Source of the DNA: Myxococcales bacterium
Lineage (GTDB): Bacteria > Myxococcota_A > Bradymonadia > UBA7976 > UBA1532
Direction: 5' to 3'
Assembly: GCA_009692505.1 (NCBI GenBank)
Contig: SHZC01000021.1
Location: 1 to 39,924 of the forward strand
Length of the DNA stretch: 39,924 bases
Shown here one piece after another: positions 1 through 8,327 of the stretch. A model generated the notes under the pieces. That model ran no database searches and was not told the origin of the DNA. It saw only the letters and a program-made list of their open reading frames with translations. Position 1 is the stretch's first letter; every line of letters starts with the position of its first letter. A program made the position numbers and the translations under genes.

Positions 1-523
1 TGGGTCGGACCTCCGGGCCGGGGCGGTCCGTGCACACTCGATAGGCGAAGAGTCCGCCAAACGTAGACGCCGCGATGTCGAAGCCGCTCCCGCTGCCTTG
101 CGCCGCGTGATGTGCGGCATACGCCGTCTCGAAGAGCGCCGTCCGATCGTGTGGACCCCTCTGCGAGGCCGTGTGCAGGGCGGCGCAGAGCGCGACGGTC
201 GACGCAGCACTGCTGCCCAGGCCCAGCTTCATGCGGGTCGGCGTGAGCGGCGGGCCGACGAACATCGCTCGGGAGTCAAGGAGATAACGACCCGGAGGCG
301 GGGCGGTCTGCCGCGCGAGGACCGCGTCCACGAAGCGCCGGCGATGGGGATCGTCCTCGCTTGGACCGAGCAGTTCGAAGTCGAGGGTCGAACCTTGAGG
401 CTCGAAGGTGCACTTCACGCCTCTTGTGACCGCGACCACAACGGCCTCATGACCTTCGAGCACGGCATACTCTCCGAAGAGCAGCACCTTGCCCGGGGCG
501 ACGGCCACCAGCCCCGTGGTCAT
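1..523 (-). CDS. Phosphomevalonate kinase, GHMP family (3' end outside window)
   Basis: GHMP-family kinase of the mevalonate pathway, converting phosphomevalonate to diphosphomevalonate in the cytosol. Reading the minus strand from ATG 523 gives an uninterrupted frame to base 1, opening with VAVAPGKVLLFGEYAVLEG, the typical GHMP N-terminus. It continues through the Gly/Ser-rich ATP loop KLGLGSSAASTVALCAAL at about residues 83-100 and then HHAAQGSGSGFDIAASTFGG. The AQGxGSGFD stretch favours phosphomevalonate kinase over mevalonate kinase. About 174 residues are present; the C-terminus is off the edge. The start ATG overlaps the TGA of the upstream decarboxylase gene (ATGA, 520-523), so the two are very probably translationally coupled. 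Mevalonate kinase remains the alternative assignment. Confidence 0.82.
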   Translation of the reverse strand, partial: MTTGLVAVAPGKVLLFGEYAVLEGHEAVVVAVTRGVKCTFEPQGSTLDFELLGPSEDDPHRRRFVDAVLARQTAPPPGRYLLDSRAMFVGPPLTPTRMKLGLGSSAASTVALCAALHTASQRGPHDRTALFETAYAAHHAAQGSGSGFDIAASTFGGLFAYRVCTDRPGPEVRP

Positions 524-1530
524 AGGCTCGCGCCTGGGACCGCGCCTGGGCCGGGCTGGCAAACGAGCACCTGTCGGCAGACCGGTGAGAGGGCCTCGCG
601 GACGCGGTCGGCGTCCACCGCGGCGCAGAGGGCTTTGACGTGAGGGCCGGCGTCCATCGTGGCATAGACGAGGATGCCGTCGCGTCGGAGCGTGTCGATC
701 ACATCGAGGGCCGCGAGCGTGGCCGACGCCCAATAACGAAGGGGTGGGCGCGTGGCGAGCATGCAGGCGTGCATCTTCAGGGTGGAGTGCTCCATGACCT
801 CGCCGAGCGCGCGGAGATCGCGGCGCCTGATCGCGTCGCAGGCCGCGTCGAGATCCGCCGGATGAGAGGCGACCCAAGCGTCGTAGTAGGGGCTCGTCTC
901 CTTCGAGAGGTCCATGCCGTCGCGGGACGACCAAGGCTTCGGCCCAGCGACCGTGAGGCCGATGACCAGGCGCAGGTCCCATTCGCCGTCAGGGCGCACG
1001 GCGGACAACGCGCCCGTGCCCGCCTCGAGCCGAGCGAAGCCCCCGAGCAGGGACCGCGGCGCCGAGCCTGAGCCCCGCCGGACGAGGTCGAGGAGACGCG
1101 GGTCGAAGTTGGCGTTGGGGCTCAAGTCGAAGCCTGAACCGGGGCCGTGAACGGGGAGCTGTGCCGCTCGCCAGGCCGCGAGCCCGAGCGCGGCGAACCC
1201 GCTCGCCGAGCTGGCGAGTCCCGCCGCGGTGGGCACGGTGTTCACGCTTTGGACCGAGGCGCGGCGTGTGCTCGACGCGGCCTGACGAACCCCGTCGAGC
1301 AGTGCTGAGACCCGCGGATCAACGGATGTGACGCCGTCGAGCTCGAAGACGTCCTCGTCGAGCGCGGGGTCGAACCTCACGGTCGTCGTCGTGCCCGGCT
1401 CGCTGAGCGTCAAGGAGACCGAGCCGACCGCGGGCAGGTTCTGTTTGGAGTCGACCTTGCCCCAGTACTTCACGAGGGCGATGTTGATGCCCGCGTGAAC
1501 GGTCACGCCAGAATGAGCCACTTTGTGCAT
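520..1530 (-). CDS. mvaD: Diphosphomevalonate decarboxylase
   Basis: Catalyses ATP-dependent decarboxylation of diphosphomevalonate to isopentenyl diphosphate, the last step of the classical mevalonate route. The N-terminal motif NIALVKYWGK (about residues 16-25) is diagnostic for the family. The GHMP loop TVPTAAGLASSASGFAAL follows at about 98-115, then a GSGSAPRSLLGGF segment and a C-terminal MDAGPHVKAL segment. From ATG 1530 the product is 336 aa, a normal family length; the frame extends 34 codons further upstream but that stretch is unlike the family. The stop overlaps the ATG of the phosphomevalonate kinase by 4 bp, so both final steps of IPP synthesis are in one transcription unit. No strong Shine-Dalgarno is visible (weak GGGCGAA). 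Confidence 0.93.
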   Translation of the reverse strand: MHKVAHSGVTVHAGINIALVKYWGKVDSKQNLPAVGSVSLTLSEPGTTTTVRFDPALDEDVFELDGVTSVDPRVSALLDGVRQAASSTRRASVQSVNTVPTAAGLASSASGFAALGLAAWRAAQLPVHGPGSGFDLSPNANFDPRLLDLVRRGSGSAPRSLLGGFARLEAGTGALSAVRPDGEWDLRLVIGLTVAGPKPWSSRDGMDLSKETSPYYDAWVASHPADLDAACDAIRRRDLRALGEVMEHSTLKMHACMLATRPPLRYWASATLAALDVIDTLRRDGILVYATMDAGPHVKALCAAVDADRVREALSPVCRQVLVCQPGPGAVPGASL

Positions 1531-1713
1531 TTCGCCCACTATGTCACACCCGTCTGGCACACTTCGGCGTGGGGCACAACCCGCCGGGCGCCGCCGGGGG
1601 CGTTGAGAACAGGGTCCTTCATGCCTTGGCACTGGACTTGCTCATAAGGTTTCCAACGCCGGCCTCCTGGCCCCTCCCTCCTCCGGGAGGTCGGCGCCCC
1701 CCAAAAGAGAGAG

Positions 1714-1739
1714 AGACGCCTTCGGGCGTCTTTTTTTTT
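1714..1739. terminator. Rho-independent terminator, possibly bidirectional
   Basis: A perfect 7-bp stem AGACGCC/GGCGTCT (1714-1720 and 1725-1731) closes a TTCG tetraloop and is followed on the plus strand by nine T residues (1731-1739). On the minus strand the same stem is preceded by an A-run and followed by CTCTCTCTTTT, so it can also end transcription of the aminopeptidase gene, whose stop lies just before it in that direction (1764). The canonical U-tract points plus-ward although both flanking genes are on the minus strand. Confidence 0.8.
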
Positions 1740-1763
1740 GGCTTCTCGTTCTTGACCGACGGC

Positions 1764-3107
1764 TCACATCGAGAGGGCTTCGGTCCCGATCAGCGCCTCG
1801 AGATCGTCGATCTCCTTCGGGATAGCCGCGCTGAGCACGTCAGGCGCGCCGTCGGTGACGAGCACGTCATCTTCGATACGAATCCCGATGCCGCGATACT
1901 CCTCGGGCGCGAGCTGGTCGCGGCTCGAGATGTAGAGGCCCGGCTCGACCGTCAGCGTCATGCCCGGCTCGAGGGCGCGGGAAGTGCCCCCGACGTAGTA
2001 GCGACCCACGTCGTGCACGTCCATGCCGAGCCAGTGACTCGTGCGATGCATGTAGTACCGCTTGAAGCCCTCGTCCTTGATTCGGTCTTCCACCGGGCCG
2101 ATGAGCAGGCCGAGCTCCACGAGCCCCTCGGTCAAGACCCGCACGGTCGCCTCATGCACCTGCTCGAAGCTGTAGCCCGACCGGCAACGAGCGATGCCGG
2201 CCTTCTGCGCGGCGAGCACGAGGGCGTAGAGGCGGCGCTGGGGCTCGGTGAACTTGCCGGAGACCGGAAATGTGCGCGTGACGTCGCTGGCGAAGTAGTC
2301 GACCTCACAGCCAGCGTCGATGAGCACGAGGTCACCCGCCTCCATCTGGCGGGCGTTGCTGCGATAGTGCAAGACGCAGGCGTTGGGCCCGCTGCCGACG
2401 ATGCTGGAGTAGGCCGTTCGCCTCGCGCCCCGAACGCCCCACTCGTACTCCATGGCCGCCTGAAGCTGGAACTCGAAGACACCCGGGCGAGAGACGGCCA
2501 TGGCCTTGCGGTGCCCGATGTTCGCCAAGGTCGCCGCGCGGCGCATGGACGCGATGGCCTCGGGCGACTTGATCAGGCGCTGCTCGTGCAGGAGGTCTTC
2601 AGGATCGAGGAGGTCGCCCGGGGTCTCAGCGCCCGTCTTGCGCTGCATACGAGCCGCCCGCATGGCCGCGACGACGACCTCGTCGTCTTCGGCGTTCCGA
2701 CCCAATGAGAAGTAGAGGCGCCGGGCCCCGGCCAGCCACTTGGGGAGCTCGGTGGCGAGGCTCTTGAACTCGAAGGCCTTGTCCACCCCGAGCGCCTCGG
2801 GCGCACGTTCGACGCCCATGCGCTCGCCGTCCCAGACCTCGGCCTCCAGGTCCCGCTTTCGGAGAAAGATCGCGGTTCGATCACCCACGGCCCGATGGGG
2901 GGCCACCACGAGGACGGACTCTGGCTCCTCGAAGCCCGTCAGATAGAAGAAGTCGGACTCCTGTCGGTAGTCGTGGTGTACATCGCGATTGCGGATCTGC
3001 TCCGGCGCTGCGAAAAACACGGCGACCGCGTCTCTCATGCGCTCGGCGAGGGTCTCGCGGTGCGAGCTGGCGAGTTGGACATGGAGAGCAGGAACGAGAG
3101 CGAACAT
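1764..3107 (-). CDS. pepP: Xaa-Pro aminopeptidase P (M24B)
   Basis: Cytosolic dimetal aminopeptidase that removes an N-terminal residue preceding proline. Residues 1-180 match the creatinase/aminopeptidase P N-terminal domain (HHDYRQESDFFYLTGFEEP). Residues 190-445 are the pita-bread catalytic domain. The five metal ligands are visible and correctly spaced: D264 (LIDAG), D275 (SDVTRTFP), H358 (SHWLGMDVHD), E388 (TVEPGLY) and E412 (GIRIEDD). ATG 3107 is chosen because AGGGGAA sits seven bases upstream; a longer frame of 12 extra codons lacks this. The product is 447 aa, usual for the family. It is divergent from the acyltransferase gene across a 75-bp spacer and separated from mvaD by a terminator. 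Confidence 0.93.
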   Translation of the reverse strand: MFALVPALHVQLASSHRETLAERMRDAVAVFFAAPEQIRNRDVHHDYRQESDFFYLTGFEEPESVLVVAPHRAVGDRTAIFLRKRDLEAEVWDGERMGVERAPEALGVDKAFEFKSLATELPKWLAGARRLYFSLGRNAEDDEVVVAAMRAARMQRKTGAETPGDLLDPEDLLHEQRLIKSPEAIASMRRAATLANIGHRKAMAVSRPGVFEFQLQAAMEYEWGVRGARRTAYSSIVGSGPNACVLHYRSNARQMEAGDLVLIDAGCEVDYFASDVTRTFPVSGKFTEPQRRLYALVLAAQKAGIARCRSGYSFEQVHEATVRVLTEGLVELGLLIGPVEDRIKDEGFKRYYMHRTSHWLGMDVHDVGRYYVGGTSRALEPGMTLTVEPGLYISSRDQLAPEEYRGIGIRIEDDVLVTDGAPDVLSAAIPKEIDDLEALIGTEALSM

Positions 3108-3122
3108 GAAGGTTCCCCTGTT

Positions 3123-3150
3123 TTGGACCCGCGTGAATATCACTTATAAG
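3123..3150 (+). promoter_or_regulatory. Candidate sigma-70-type promoter for the acyltransferase gene
   Basis: In the short divergent spacer, TTGGAC (3123-3128) is followed after 16 bases by TATAAG (3145-3150), a 5/6 match to the -10 consensus, in an unusually AT-rich patch. The expected start site is about 25 bases before the GTG at 3183. The -35 match is weak (3/6), so this is an inference. Confidence 0.4.
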
Positions 3151-3182
3151 CGAGCGCGCGGAAGAGGTGCGCAGCCCACGCT

Positions 3183-4508
3183 GTGCCGAGGCGCCTCCTG
3201 ATGTCCACGGGCCTCAGGTGGCTGTTCCTCGCCTTGGTCAGGCTGTTTTATCCCTCAATCCGGGTCGAGAACGCCGACAGGGTCCCGGTCGCAGGGCCGA
3301 TGCTCATCGTCGGGAATCATCCCAATGGGCTGCTCGACCCGGTGGTCCTGAGGCTCGCGCTTGGGCGGCCCGTGTCCTTTCTCGCCAAGAGCACGCTCTT
3401 TGGGAACGCGATCGGCCGCCTCGCGATGAGCGCGTTTGAGGCGATCCCCGTCTTTCGGTCGAAGGAGGCGGACACGTCGAAGAACGAAGATACGTTCTTC
3501 CGCTGTGTCACCCATCTGAGCGCGGCCGGGGTCCTGGCCTTGTTCCCCGAAGGGACGAGCCACAGTGAGACTCGGCTCCTGCCCCTCAAGACCGGAGCGG
3601 CACGCATCGCCTTGCAGTTCGGAGCTTCGTCAATGCCCTTGACGATTGTCCCGATGGGGCTGCTCTACGAGGACAAGGAGACGTTTCGGAGCGCGGTCAG
3701 CGTCACCGTCGGGCGACCCTTTACCATCGAGGCCTTCGTGGCCCAGCACGCCCTTGACCCCAAGGCCGCGGTCGCCGCGCTGACGCAGCGGATCGCCGAC
3801 GGGCTCGGTGAGTGTGTGCTCGAGGCGGACAATGGGATCGTCCTGAAGGCCATCTTGTCCGTGGCCCTCTGGACGTCGCCGGACGGAGGTCGGGACGAGG
3901 CGCAGCTCGATCTCCGAGCCCGGAGGCTCGCCGAGGCGTTTCGCCGCTTGCAGGGCGATAGCCCGGCAGCAGCCGAGGCGGTCCTGCGCTCCGTGACCGA
4001 CTTTCAGAGGCTCTTGCAGAGCGTCGGCATAAAGACCCCGCTCATCTGGGACGGGCAGGCCAAACCCTCCGCCGCGGATGTCTGGCGCGGCCTCCTGACC
4101 CTCGTCCTCCTCGTGCCCATCGCCCTCCTCGGCGCGATGCTCGCGTGGGTGCCCTATCGCGTGGTGAAGCCCGTCGCCGTGAGGCTCGCCGGTCGCGAGA
4201 CGGACGTGATTTCGACGATCAAGCTCTTGCTCGGGCTCCTCGTCCTGACGCTGACCTATGCCTTCTGGATCGGGCTCGCCTTTGGTCTGTTCGGACTCGG
4301 CGCGGCGCTCGGCATGGCTGTCCTCGGACCCGCGACGGGCTTCATCGCGCTGAGGTGGGGCGAGCGCCTTGACCGTCGGCGGCTGCTCCTGCGGTCGCGC
4401 TGGGTGAGGGCGAACCGGCAGGACCTCATCGCGGCGATCGCCGAGCGCCGGGCGGAGCTCGTGCGAACGGTGGAACAAGCGGTGGCCGACGAGGTAGACG
4501 AGGCCTGA
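3183..4508 (+). CDS. PlsC-fold glycerolipid acyltransferase with C-terminal membrane segments
   Basis: Probable membrane-bound glycerol-3-phosphate or 1-acylglycerol-3-phosphate acyltransferase of phospholipid synthesis. Residues 1-230 carry the acyltransferase blocks: GNHPNGLLDP at 44-53 (H46...D52), an arginine-containing AIPVFRSKEAD block, and FPEGTSHSETRLLPLKTGAARIAL. The catalytic spacing is HX5D rather than the HX4D usual for bacterial PlsC, which together with the 200-residue extension resembles the fungal SCT1/GPT2 type. Hydrophobic spans at about 300-322 and 345-390 follow. GTG 3183 is used; ATG 3201 (MSTGLRW, GAGG nine bases upstream) is a good alternative start. It is convergent with the SUMF1-like pseudogene, with a 15-bp gap. 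Confidence 0.82.
   Translation: MPRRLLMSTGLRWLFLALVRLFYPSIRVENADRVPVAGPMLIVGNHPNGLLDPVVLRLALGRPVSFLAKSTLFGNAIGRLAMSAFEAIPVFRSKEADTSKNEDTFFRCVTHLSAAGVLALFPEGTSHSETRLLPLKTGAARIALQFGASSMPLTIVPMGLLYEDKETFRSAVSVTVGRPFTIEAFVAQHALDPKAAVAALTQRIADGLGECVLEADNGIVLKAILSVALWTSPDGGRDEAQLDLRARRLAEAFRRLQGDSPAAAEAVLRSVTDFQRLLQSVGIKTPLIWDGQAKPSAADVWRGLLTLVLLVPIALLGAMLAWVPYRVVKPVAVRLAGRETDVISTIKLLLGLLVLTLTYAFWIGLAFGLFGLGAALGMAVLGPATGFIALRWGERLDRRRLLLRSRWVRANRQDLIAAIAERRAELVRTVEQAVADEVDEA
3628..3644. repeat. Dispersed inverted repeat copy 1 (CGTCAA-N5-TTGACG)
   Basis: Perfect 6-bp arms CGTCAA/TTGACG around TGCCC. It lies inside the acyltransferase gene and is encoded as TCA-ATG-CCC-TTG, using TCA and TTG, which are rare codons here. 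It belongs to the family described in the findings. Confidence 0.7.
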
Positions 4509-4523
4509 GGCGAGGGGTGCGGG

Positions 4524-5668
4524 CTACCGGGGGTCGGCCTGAACGTCGGAAGGCCCGACCGTCCGGGCGAGGCGGAAGCCCACGTCCGCGTGTCTGCTGT
4601 AGCCGGTCCTCACCCCGATCGCGGCGGCCCGCGTATCGAGCGAGGCGCAGCTCGAGGAGCAGAGCCGGGTCGTAAATTCCATCGCGCTCGCAACATCGAG
4701 GCTCCTCTCTCAGGGATCGACCACGGCGTCTGGCGAGATCGGGCGACGCCCAGCGTGCCCCCCCCAGGTCCACTCGGCCACGTTGCCGAAGACGTCGAAG
4801 AGGCCCCAGGCATTTGGCCGTTTCTGACCCACCTCATGGCCCTGCTGTCGTACGTCCCCGACGAAGTTTCCGCAGTACGAGGCGATGGGATCCAGGAGCG
4901 GATCGTAAGCGCACCCGGTCTGTCCCTCCTCCCGCAGCTCCCCGACCGGCCCGCCATAGGTCGCGGTCGTTGTGCCGGCTCGAGCCGCGTGCTCCCACTC
5001 AGCGTCCGTGGGCAGCCGATACCCCAGACAGTCTGGACCCTCGACCCAGCCCGGGTTGACGGTGTTCCCCTCGTTATCGTCTTCGAGGCTATAGAGCAGC
5101 CCGGCAGGCCCTCGGCGGCGGATCGCGCATTGCTGTACATGGCCGCATGGAAGAAGCTCAGAAAGCTCGCGGGGCAGGTCAGGCCACAATCCAACACCGC
5201 CGAGCCCATGTGGTCGAAGGGGCGGTAGCCCTCGAGCGTGACCTCCATCAGCCCAATGAAGAACGCATGCGTCAGCGTCACCTCATGCTGGATCTCCCCA
5301 TACTTGTGTCCCGGCTCGTCTTCGTTTGAGCCCATCGTGAACGTGCCCGACGGTACGCAGACGAAGCCTTCGGGGACGACGGTTCCGGCCGGGCAGCCAT
5401 TGCAGGGCGGGGCCGCTCCGCCGTCACAGCAGCGCGGAGATCCGTCGTCGCACGGCCCTGTGGCGGGCGGGGGGCTGTCTGGGCTCACGTCCGCCTCCAG
5501 ACGAGCGTCTGGCCCAACGAGAGGCAAGTCCTTCTGCCAGGCCATGTCGGTCTCGGCTTCGCCCGAGGCTTGCCCGCGCGGCTCAATGCAAGCCACCTCG
5601 AGCACGATCCCGGTCAGAAGAAGGCGCAGCCGACTGTCTTGTTGCCGACCGTAACGTCGATTAGGCAT
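4524..5668 (-). pseudogene. SUMF1/formylglycine-generating-enzyme-like lipoprotein, frameshifted
   Basis: Starts with a lipoprotein-like signal (LRLLLTGIVLEVAC), an Asp/Pro-rich tether and a Cys-rich CCDGGAAPPCNGC patch, then the SUMF1 opening VCVPSGTFTMGSNEDEPGH. The frame from 5668 holds homology up to about 5105 ([15 protein letters not shown]). The domain then continues in a second frame ([45 protein letters not shown]) to a TGA at 4710-4712. The C-terminal block TGYSRHADVGFRLAR lies beyond that stop, ending at TAG 4524-4526, with the usual RGGS region disrupted. At least two indels (about 5105 and 4690-4715) are needed to rebuild a normal protein. Either the gene is decaying or the assembly has indels; long C and G runs (eight Gs near 4760) make the latter possible. 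Confidence 0.75.
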
Positions 5669-5918
5669 GAGGCAGGGACTCCCTGCCGTACCTTCGTCAA
5701 TGGAACACCCGCTCTGACGGGAAGTAAAGGTGGGCTGGCCGCGTCGGGCATACGCGACCAGCCCGGTGAAGCCGCCAACGCTGAGTCGTTAAACCTCGCG
5801 TCGGGGTAAGTGGCTTCGGCGCGAGACGTTAGGTGTCCAACCCCCTGACCACAAGTCGAATCCACTCGATCGAGGGACGGAAAGCGCCGACGAAGCGAGT
5901 CCAAGAGCGCCCACGAGA
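5669..5918. other. 250-bp intergenic region with a 12-bp imperfect hairpin (5732-5764)
   Basis: Between recQ and the SUMF1-like gene, both minus strand. The only structure I see is GGGCTGGCCGCG (5732-5743) pairing with CGCGACCAGCCC (5753-5764) around a 9-base loop. The pairing is complete apart from one G-T-type mismatch. It could be a weak terminator after recQ, although no clear U-tract follows in the minus direction. No RNA gene or ORF with family features was seen. Confidence 0.4.
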
Positions 5919-8072
5919 CTAGACAGAGGGTGGACCCACGGCGTCCCGAAGCTCGGCAAGGAGCGCGGGACCAAAGGCCTCCCAGCGCCCAGGCCCGAGG
6001 CCCGGCACGTCCAGGAACTCGGAGGCAGAGCTCGGCGGTCGGGTGGCCAACTCGGCGAGCGTGCGATCGCTGAAGATCACATAGGGCGGGACCTCCCGCT
6101 CGCGGGCCCTTTCGAGCCGCCACTGTCGGAGCCTCGCGGCGAGGGTGGGGTCTGAGGCCTTGAGGCTCGGCGTTGGGCTCGGCCCCTTTGCGAGCGTCGC
6201 CGTCGCCCCCTTCAGCAGCGCCGCCCGCTTCGACAGCACCGGCGCCACCCGCGCGCTCGCCGTCGTGGGTGGAGGCCCCCTCAAGCTCGCGACCTCGCGC
6301 CCCTTGAGGACGGCCTCTCCCCGGCGGGTCAAGACGATCAGCGGATACTCCCCACCGTCGAGGCGGCAGAGGTCACCGTCGATCAGCCGGCGGAGGAGGT
6401 CCAAGCAGCCGTCGCCGCCGAGGCCTCGAAGCGCGCCATAAGTCGGCAACGTCAGCAAGGAGGTGCCTTCGAGATCCCGACTGCGCGCCCCGGCGAGCAT
6501 GGCGGCGACCTTGCGAACGCCGAAGCGGCCCTGGGCTCGCGACACGCCCTCGAGCGCGCTCCGAACGAGGGGCGCTTCGGCCCCGGTCACGGGCCTCGCC
6601 GGCATCCCCCCCCCGGTGGCGCGCTCAGGCGAGCACCGATCGCAGCCGGGGCAGGTCTGAAAATCGGGGTCGCCGAAGTAGTCGAGCAGGAGCTTGTGGC
6701 GGCAGTCGGTCGTTCGGGCGAAGCGGACCATGCGCCGGAGTCGCTCCCGCTCGGCCTCCCCGTGGGCCGACAGCGCCCCGAAGTCGAGGCCCAACTCGGC
6801 GAGATCGACGGGTGAGTCCGGATCCCTGCGGAAATTGCCCGCGCCATCGACCTGAATGGCGTCCACCTTCAAGAGGACCCGAGTCACGGCCTCGACCATG
6901 CTCTCACTCTCGATGCCCGGCAGGCCAACGAGGCTCCGAGCGGCGCAGCCGTCTTCGCCATGGCGGACGAGCGCTCGCCAGACCGCCGAGATGAGCTCTC
7001 GTGGGGGGTGGGACTGATCGATGAGGAACTCGTGGACGCGGGCGTCATTGCCACCATGCAGCAAGAGGCAGCTCGACGGGAGCCCGTCTCGTCCGGCGCG
7101 CCCGACCTCCTGGTAATAGCCCTCGAGGTTGCGTGGCAGATCGAGGTGAACGACGCCCCGCACGTCGGCTCGATCGATGCCCATCCCGAACGCCGTCGTG
7201 GCGACGACCACCTTGGCCTCACCGCGCATGAAGTGGTCCTGAGCCCGCGCCCGATCCCCGTCCGCCATGCCGGCGTGGTAGACGGCGACCTTGTCCTTGC
7301 CCAGCGCTCGCGTGACCACGTCGCCGAAGGACTCGACCCGCTTCCGGGTGCTCGCATAGCAGATGACCGAGCCCGACGCGCAGTGTTCGCCGATGAAGCC
7401 GAGCAGCCGCGCTTGCCTGTCGACATCCGAGGCGCAGCTCTGCGCTTCGAGGAAGAGGTTGGGGCGCAGGAAGCCGGCCACGTGCACGGTCGCCTGCTCG
7501 ACGCCGAGGGCCCGGAGGATGTCCATGCGGACGTCCGGGGTGGCGGTCGCCGTGCACGCCAGGAGGCGTTCGGGCTTGACCCGCGATATGACCTCACCGA
7601 GCCGCGCATAGTCCGGCCGGAAGTCGTGACCCCACTGGGAGATGCAGTGGGCCTCATCGACCGCGAAGAGGACGGGCGGGCGCTCGGTCAGAAGCCGCAC
7701 GAAGCCGGCGCTCCGGAATCGCTCCGGGGCGACGTAGACGAGCCTGGACTCGCCGCGCATCATTCGACCGATGGCCAGCCGCTGCTCGTCCGCCGATTGG
7801 TGACTATTGATGCAGTCCGCGTTGATGCCCCGCGCCCGAAGCCCGTCGACCTGGTCTTTCATCAAGGCGATGAGGGGGGAGACGACCAGGGTGGTGCCGC
7901 CGAGGAGCAAGGCGGGCAACTGGTAGCAGAGGCTCTTGCCCGCGCCGGTGGGCATGACCGCGAGGGTCGCCTTGCCATTGAGCACGTCCTCGATCACCTC
8001 GGCCTGACCGACGTGAAACTCTCGGAAGCCGAAGTGCCGTTCGAGCGCGGCGAGCAGGGTGCTTTGGTCCAT
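5919..8072 (-). CDS. recQ: ATP-dependent DNA helicase RecQ
   Basis: 3'-5' DNA helicase of recombination and fork repair. In order: the SF2 helicase core with Walker A TGAGKS (about 42-47), SPLIALMKDQV, DEAHCISQWGHDFRPDY (Walker B, aromatic-rich loop), and motif VI GRAGRDGLPSSCLLL. A RecQ zinc-binding region CRHKLLLDYFGD...CPGCDRC, a winged-helix region (about 500-590) and a C-terminal HRDC-like domain (FSDRTLAELATRPP...VPGLGPGRWEAFG, about 650-715) follow. The frame is open from TTG 8114, but ATG 8072 (MDQSTLLAALERHFG) matches where RecQ proteins begin; neither start has a convincing Shine-Dalgarno. The 717-aa product is slightly longer than E. coli RecQ (about 610), owing to an Ala/Thr/Pro-rich linker before HRDC. 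Monocistronic by spacing. Confidence 0.95.
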   Translation of the reverse strand: MDQSTLLAALERHFGFREFHVGQAEVIEDVLNGKATLAVMPTGAGKSLCYQLPALLLGGTTLVVSPLIALMKDQVDGLRARGINADCINSHQSADEQRLAIGRMMRGESRLVYVAPERFRSAGFVRLLTERPPVLFAVDEAHCISQWGHDFRPDYARLGEVISRVKPERLLACTATATPDVRMDILRALGVEQATVHVAGFLRPNLFLEAQSCASDVDRQARLLGFIGEHCASGSVICYASTRKRVESFGDVVTRALGKDKVAVYHAGMADGDRARAQDHFMRGEAKVVVATTAFGMGIDRADVRGVVHLDLPRNLEGYYQEVGRAGRDGLPSSCLLLHGGNDARVHEFLIDQSHPPRELISAVWRALVRHGEDGCAARSLVGLPGIESESMVEAVTRVLLKVDAIQVDGAGNFRRDPDSPVDLAELGLDFGALSAHGEAERERLRRMVRFARTTDCRHKLLLDYFGDPDFQTCPGCDRCSPERATGGGMPARPVTGAEAPLVRSALEGVSRAQGRFGVRKVAAMLAGARSRDLEGTSLLTLPTYGALRGLGGDGCLDLLRRLIDGDLCRLDGGEYPLIVLTRRGEAVLKGREVASLRGPPPTTASARVAPVLSKRAALLKGATATLAKGPSPTPSLKASDPTLAARLRQWRLERAREREVPPYVIFSDRTLAELATRPPSSASEFLDVPGLGPGRWEAFGPALLAELRDAVGPPSV

Positions 8073-8205
8073 CGTGGATGGATGTATCGGACAGCCGAGG
8101 CCGTCGTCGCCCAAATTCGTGCGGGCGGGGCGAGAGCACCAATCAGAAACCTCTCCCGTCGCCCCGCGGCGGCTGCCAGCCCGATCCCGGCGTTGCTCAA
8201 ACTTG

Positions 8206-8223
8206 CAATATCAACCGATATTG
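8206..8223. promoter_or_regulatory. Operator-like inverted repeat CAATATC-N4-GATATTG upstream of recQ
   Basis: Perfect 7-bp arms (8206-8212 and 8217-8223) around AACC, in an AT-rich island of the 245-bp spacer between the MFS gene end and the recQ start. Position and symmetry suggest a repressor or activator site in the recQ promoter region. It does not resemble any LexA box I know. Function is inferred from symmetry only. Confidence 0.4.
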
Positions 8224-8310
8224 ACGCGCTTTCGCGCCTTGGGCTCGAGCCAGCATCCATCCACGGGAACTCGGTCCGAGTTTCCGGTTGGTACTCTGCG
8301 ATCGCGAACT

Positions 8311-8327
8311 CGTCAACCTACTTGACG
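8311..8327. repeat. Dispersed inverted repeat copy 2 (CGTCAA-N5-TTGACG)
   Basis: Perfect 6-bp arms around CCTAC, spanning the last codons and TAG stop of the MFS gene. Same family as copy 1 and nearly identical to copy 4 (one base different in the spacer). Confidence 0.7.

Noticed and set aside
5820..5880. tRNA-like segment around GTCGAATCC
   Set aside because: Looks like a T-loop at first glance, but no acceptor, D or anticodon stem can be paired around it.
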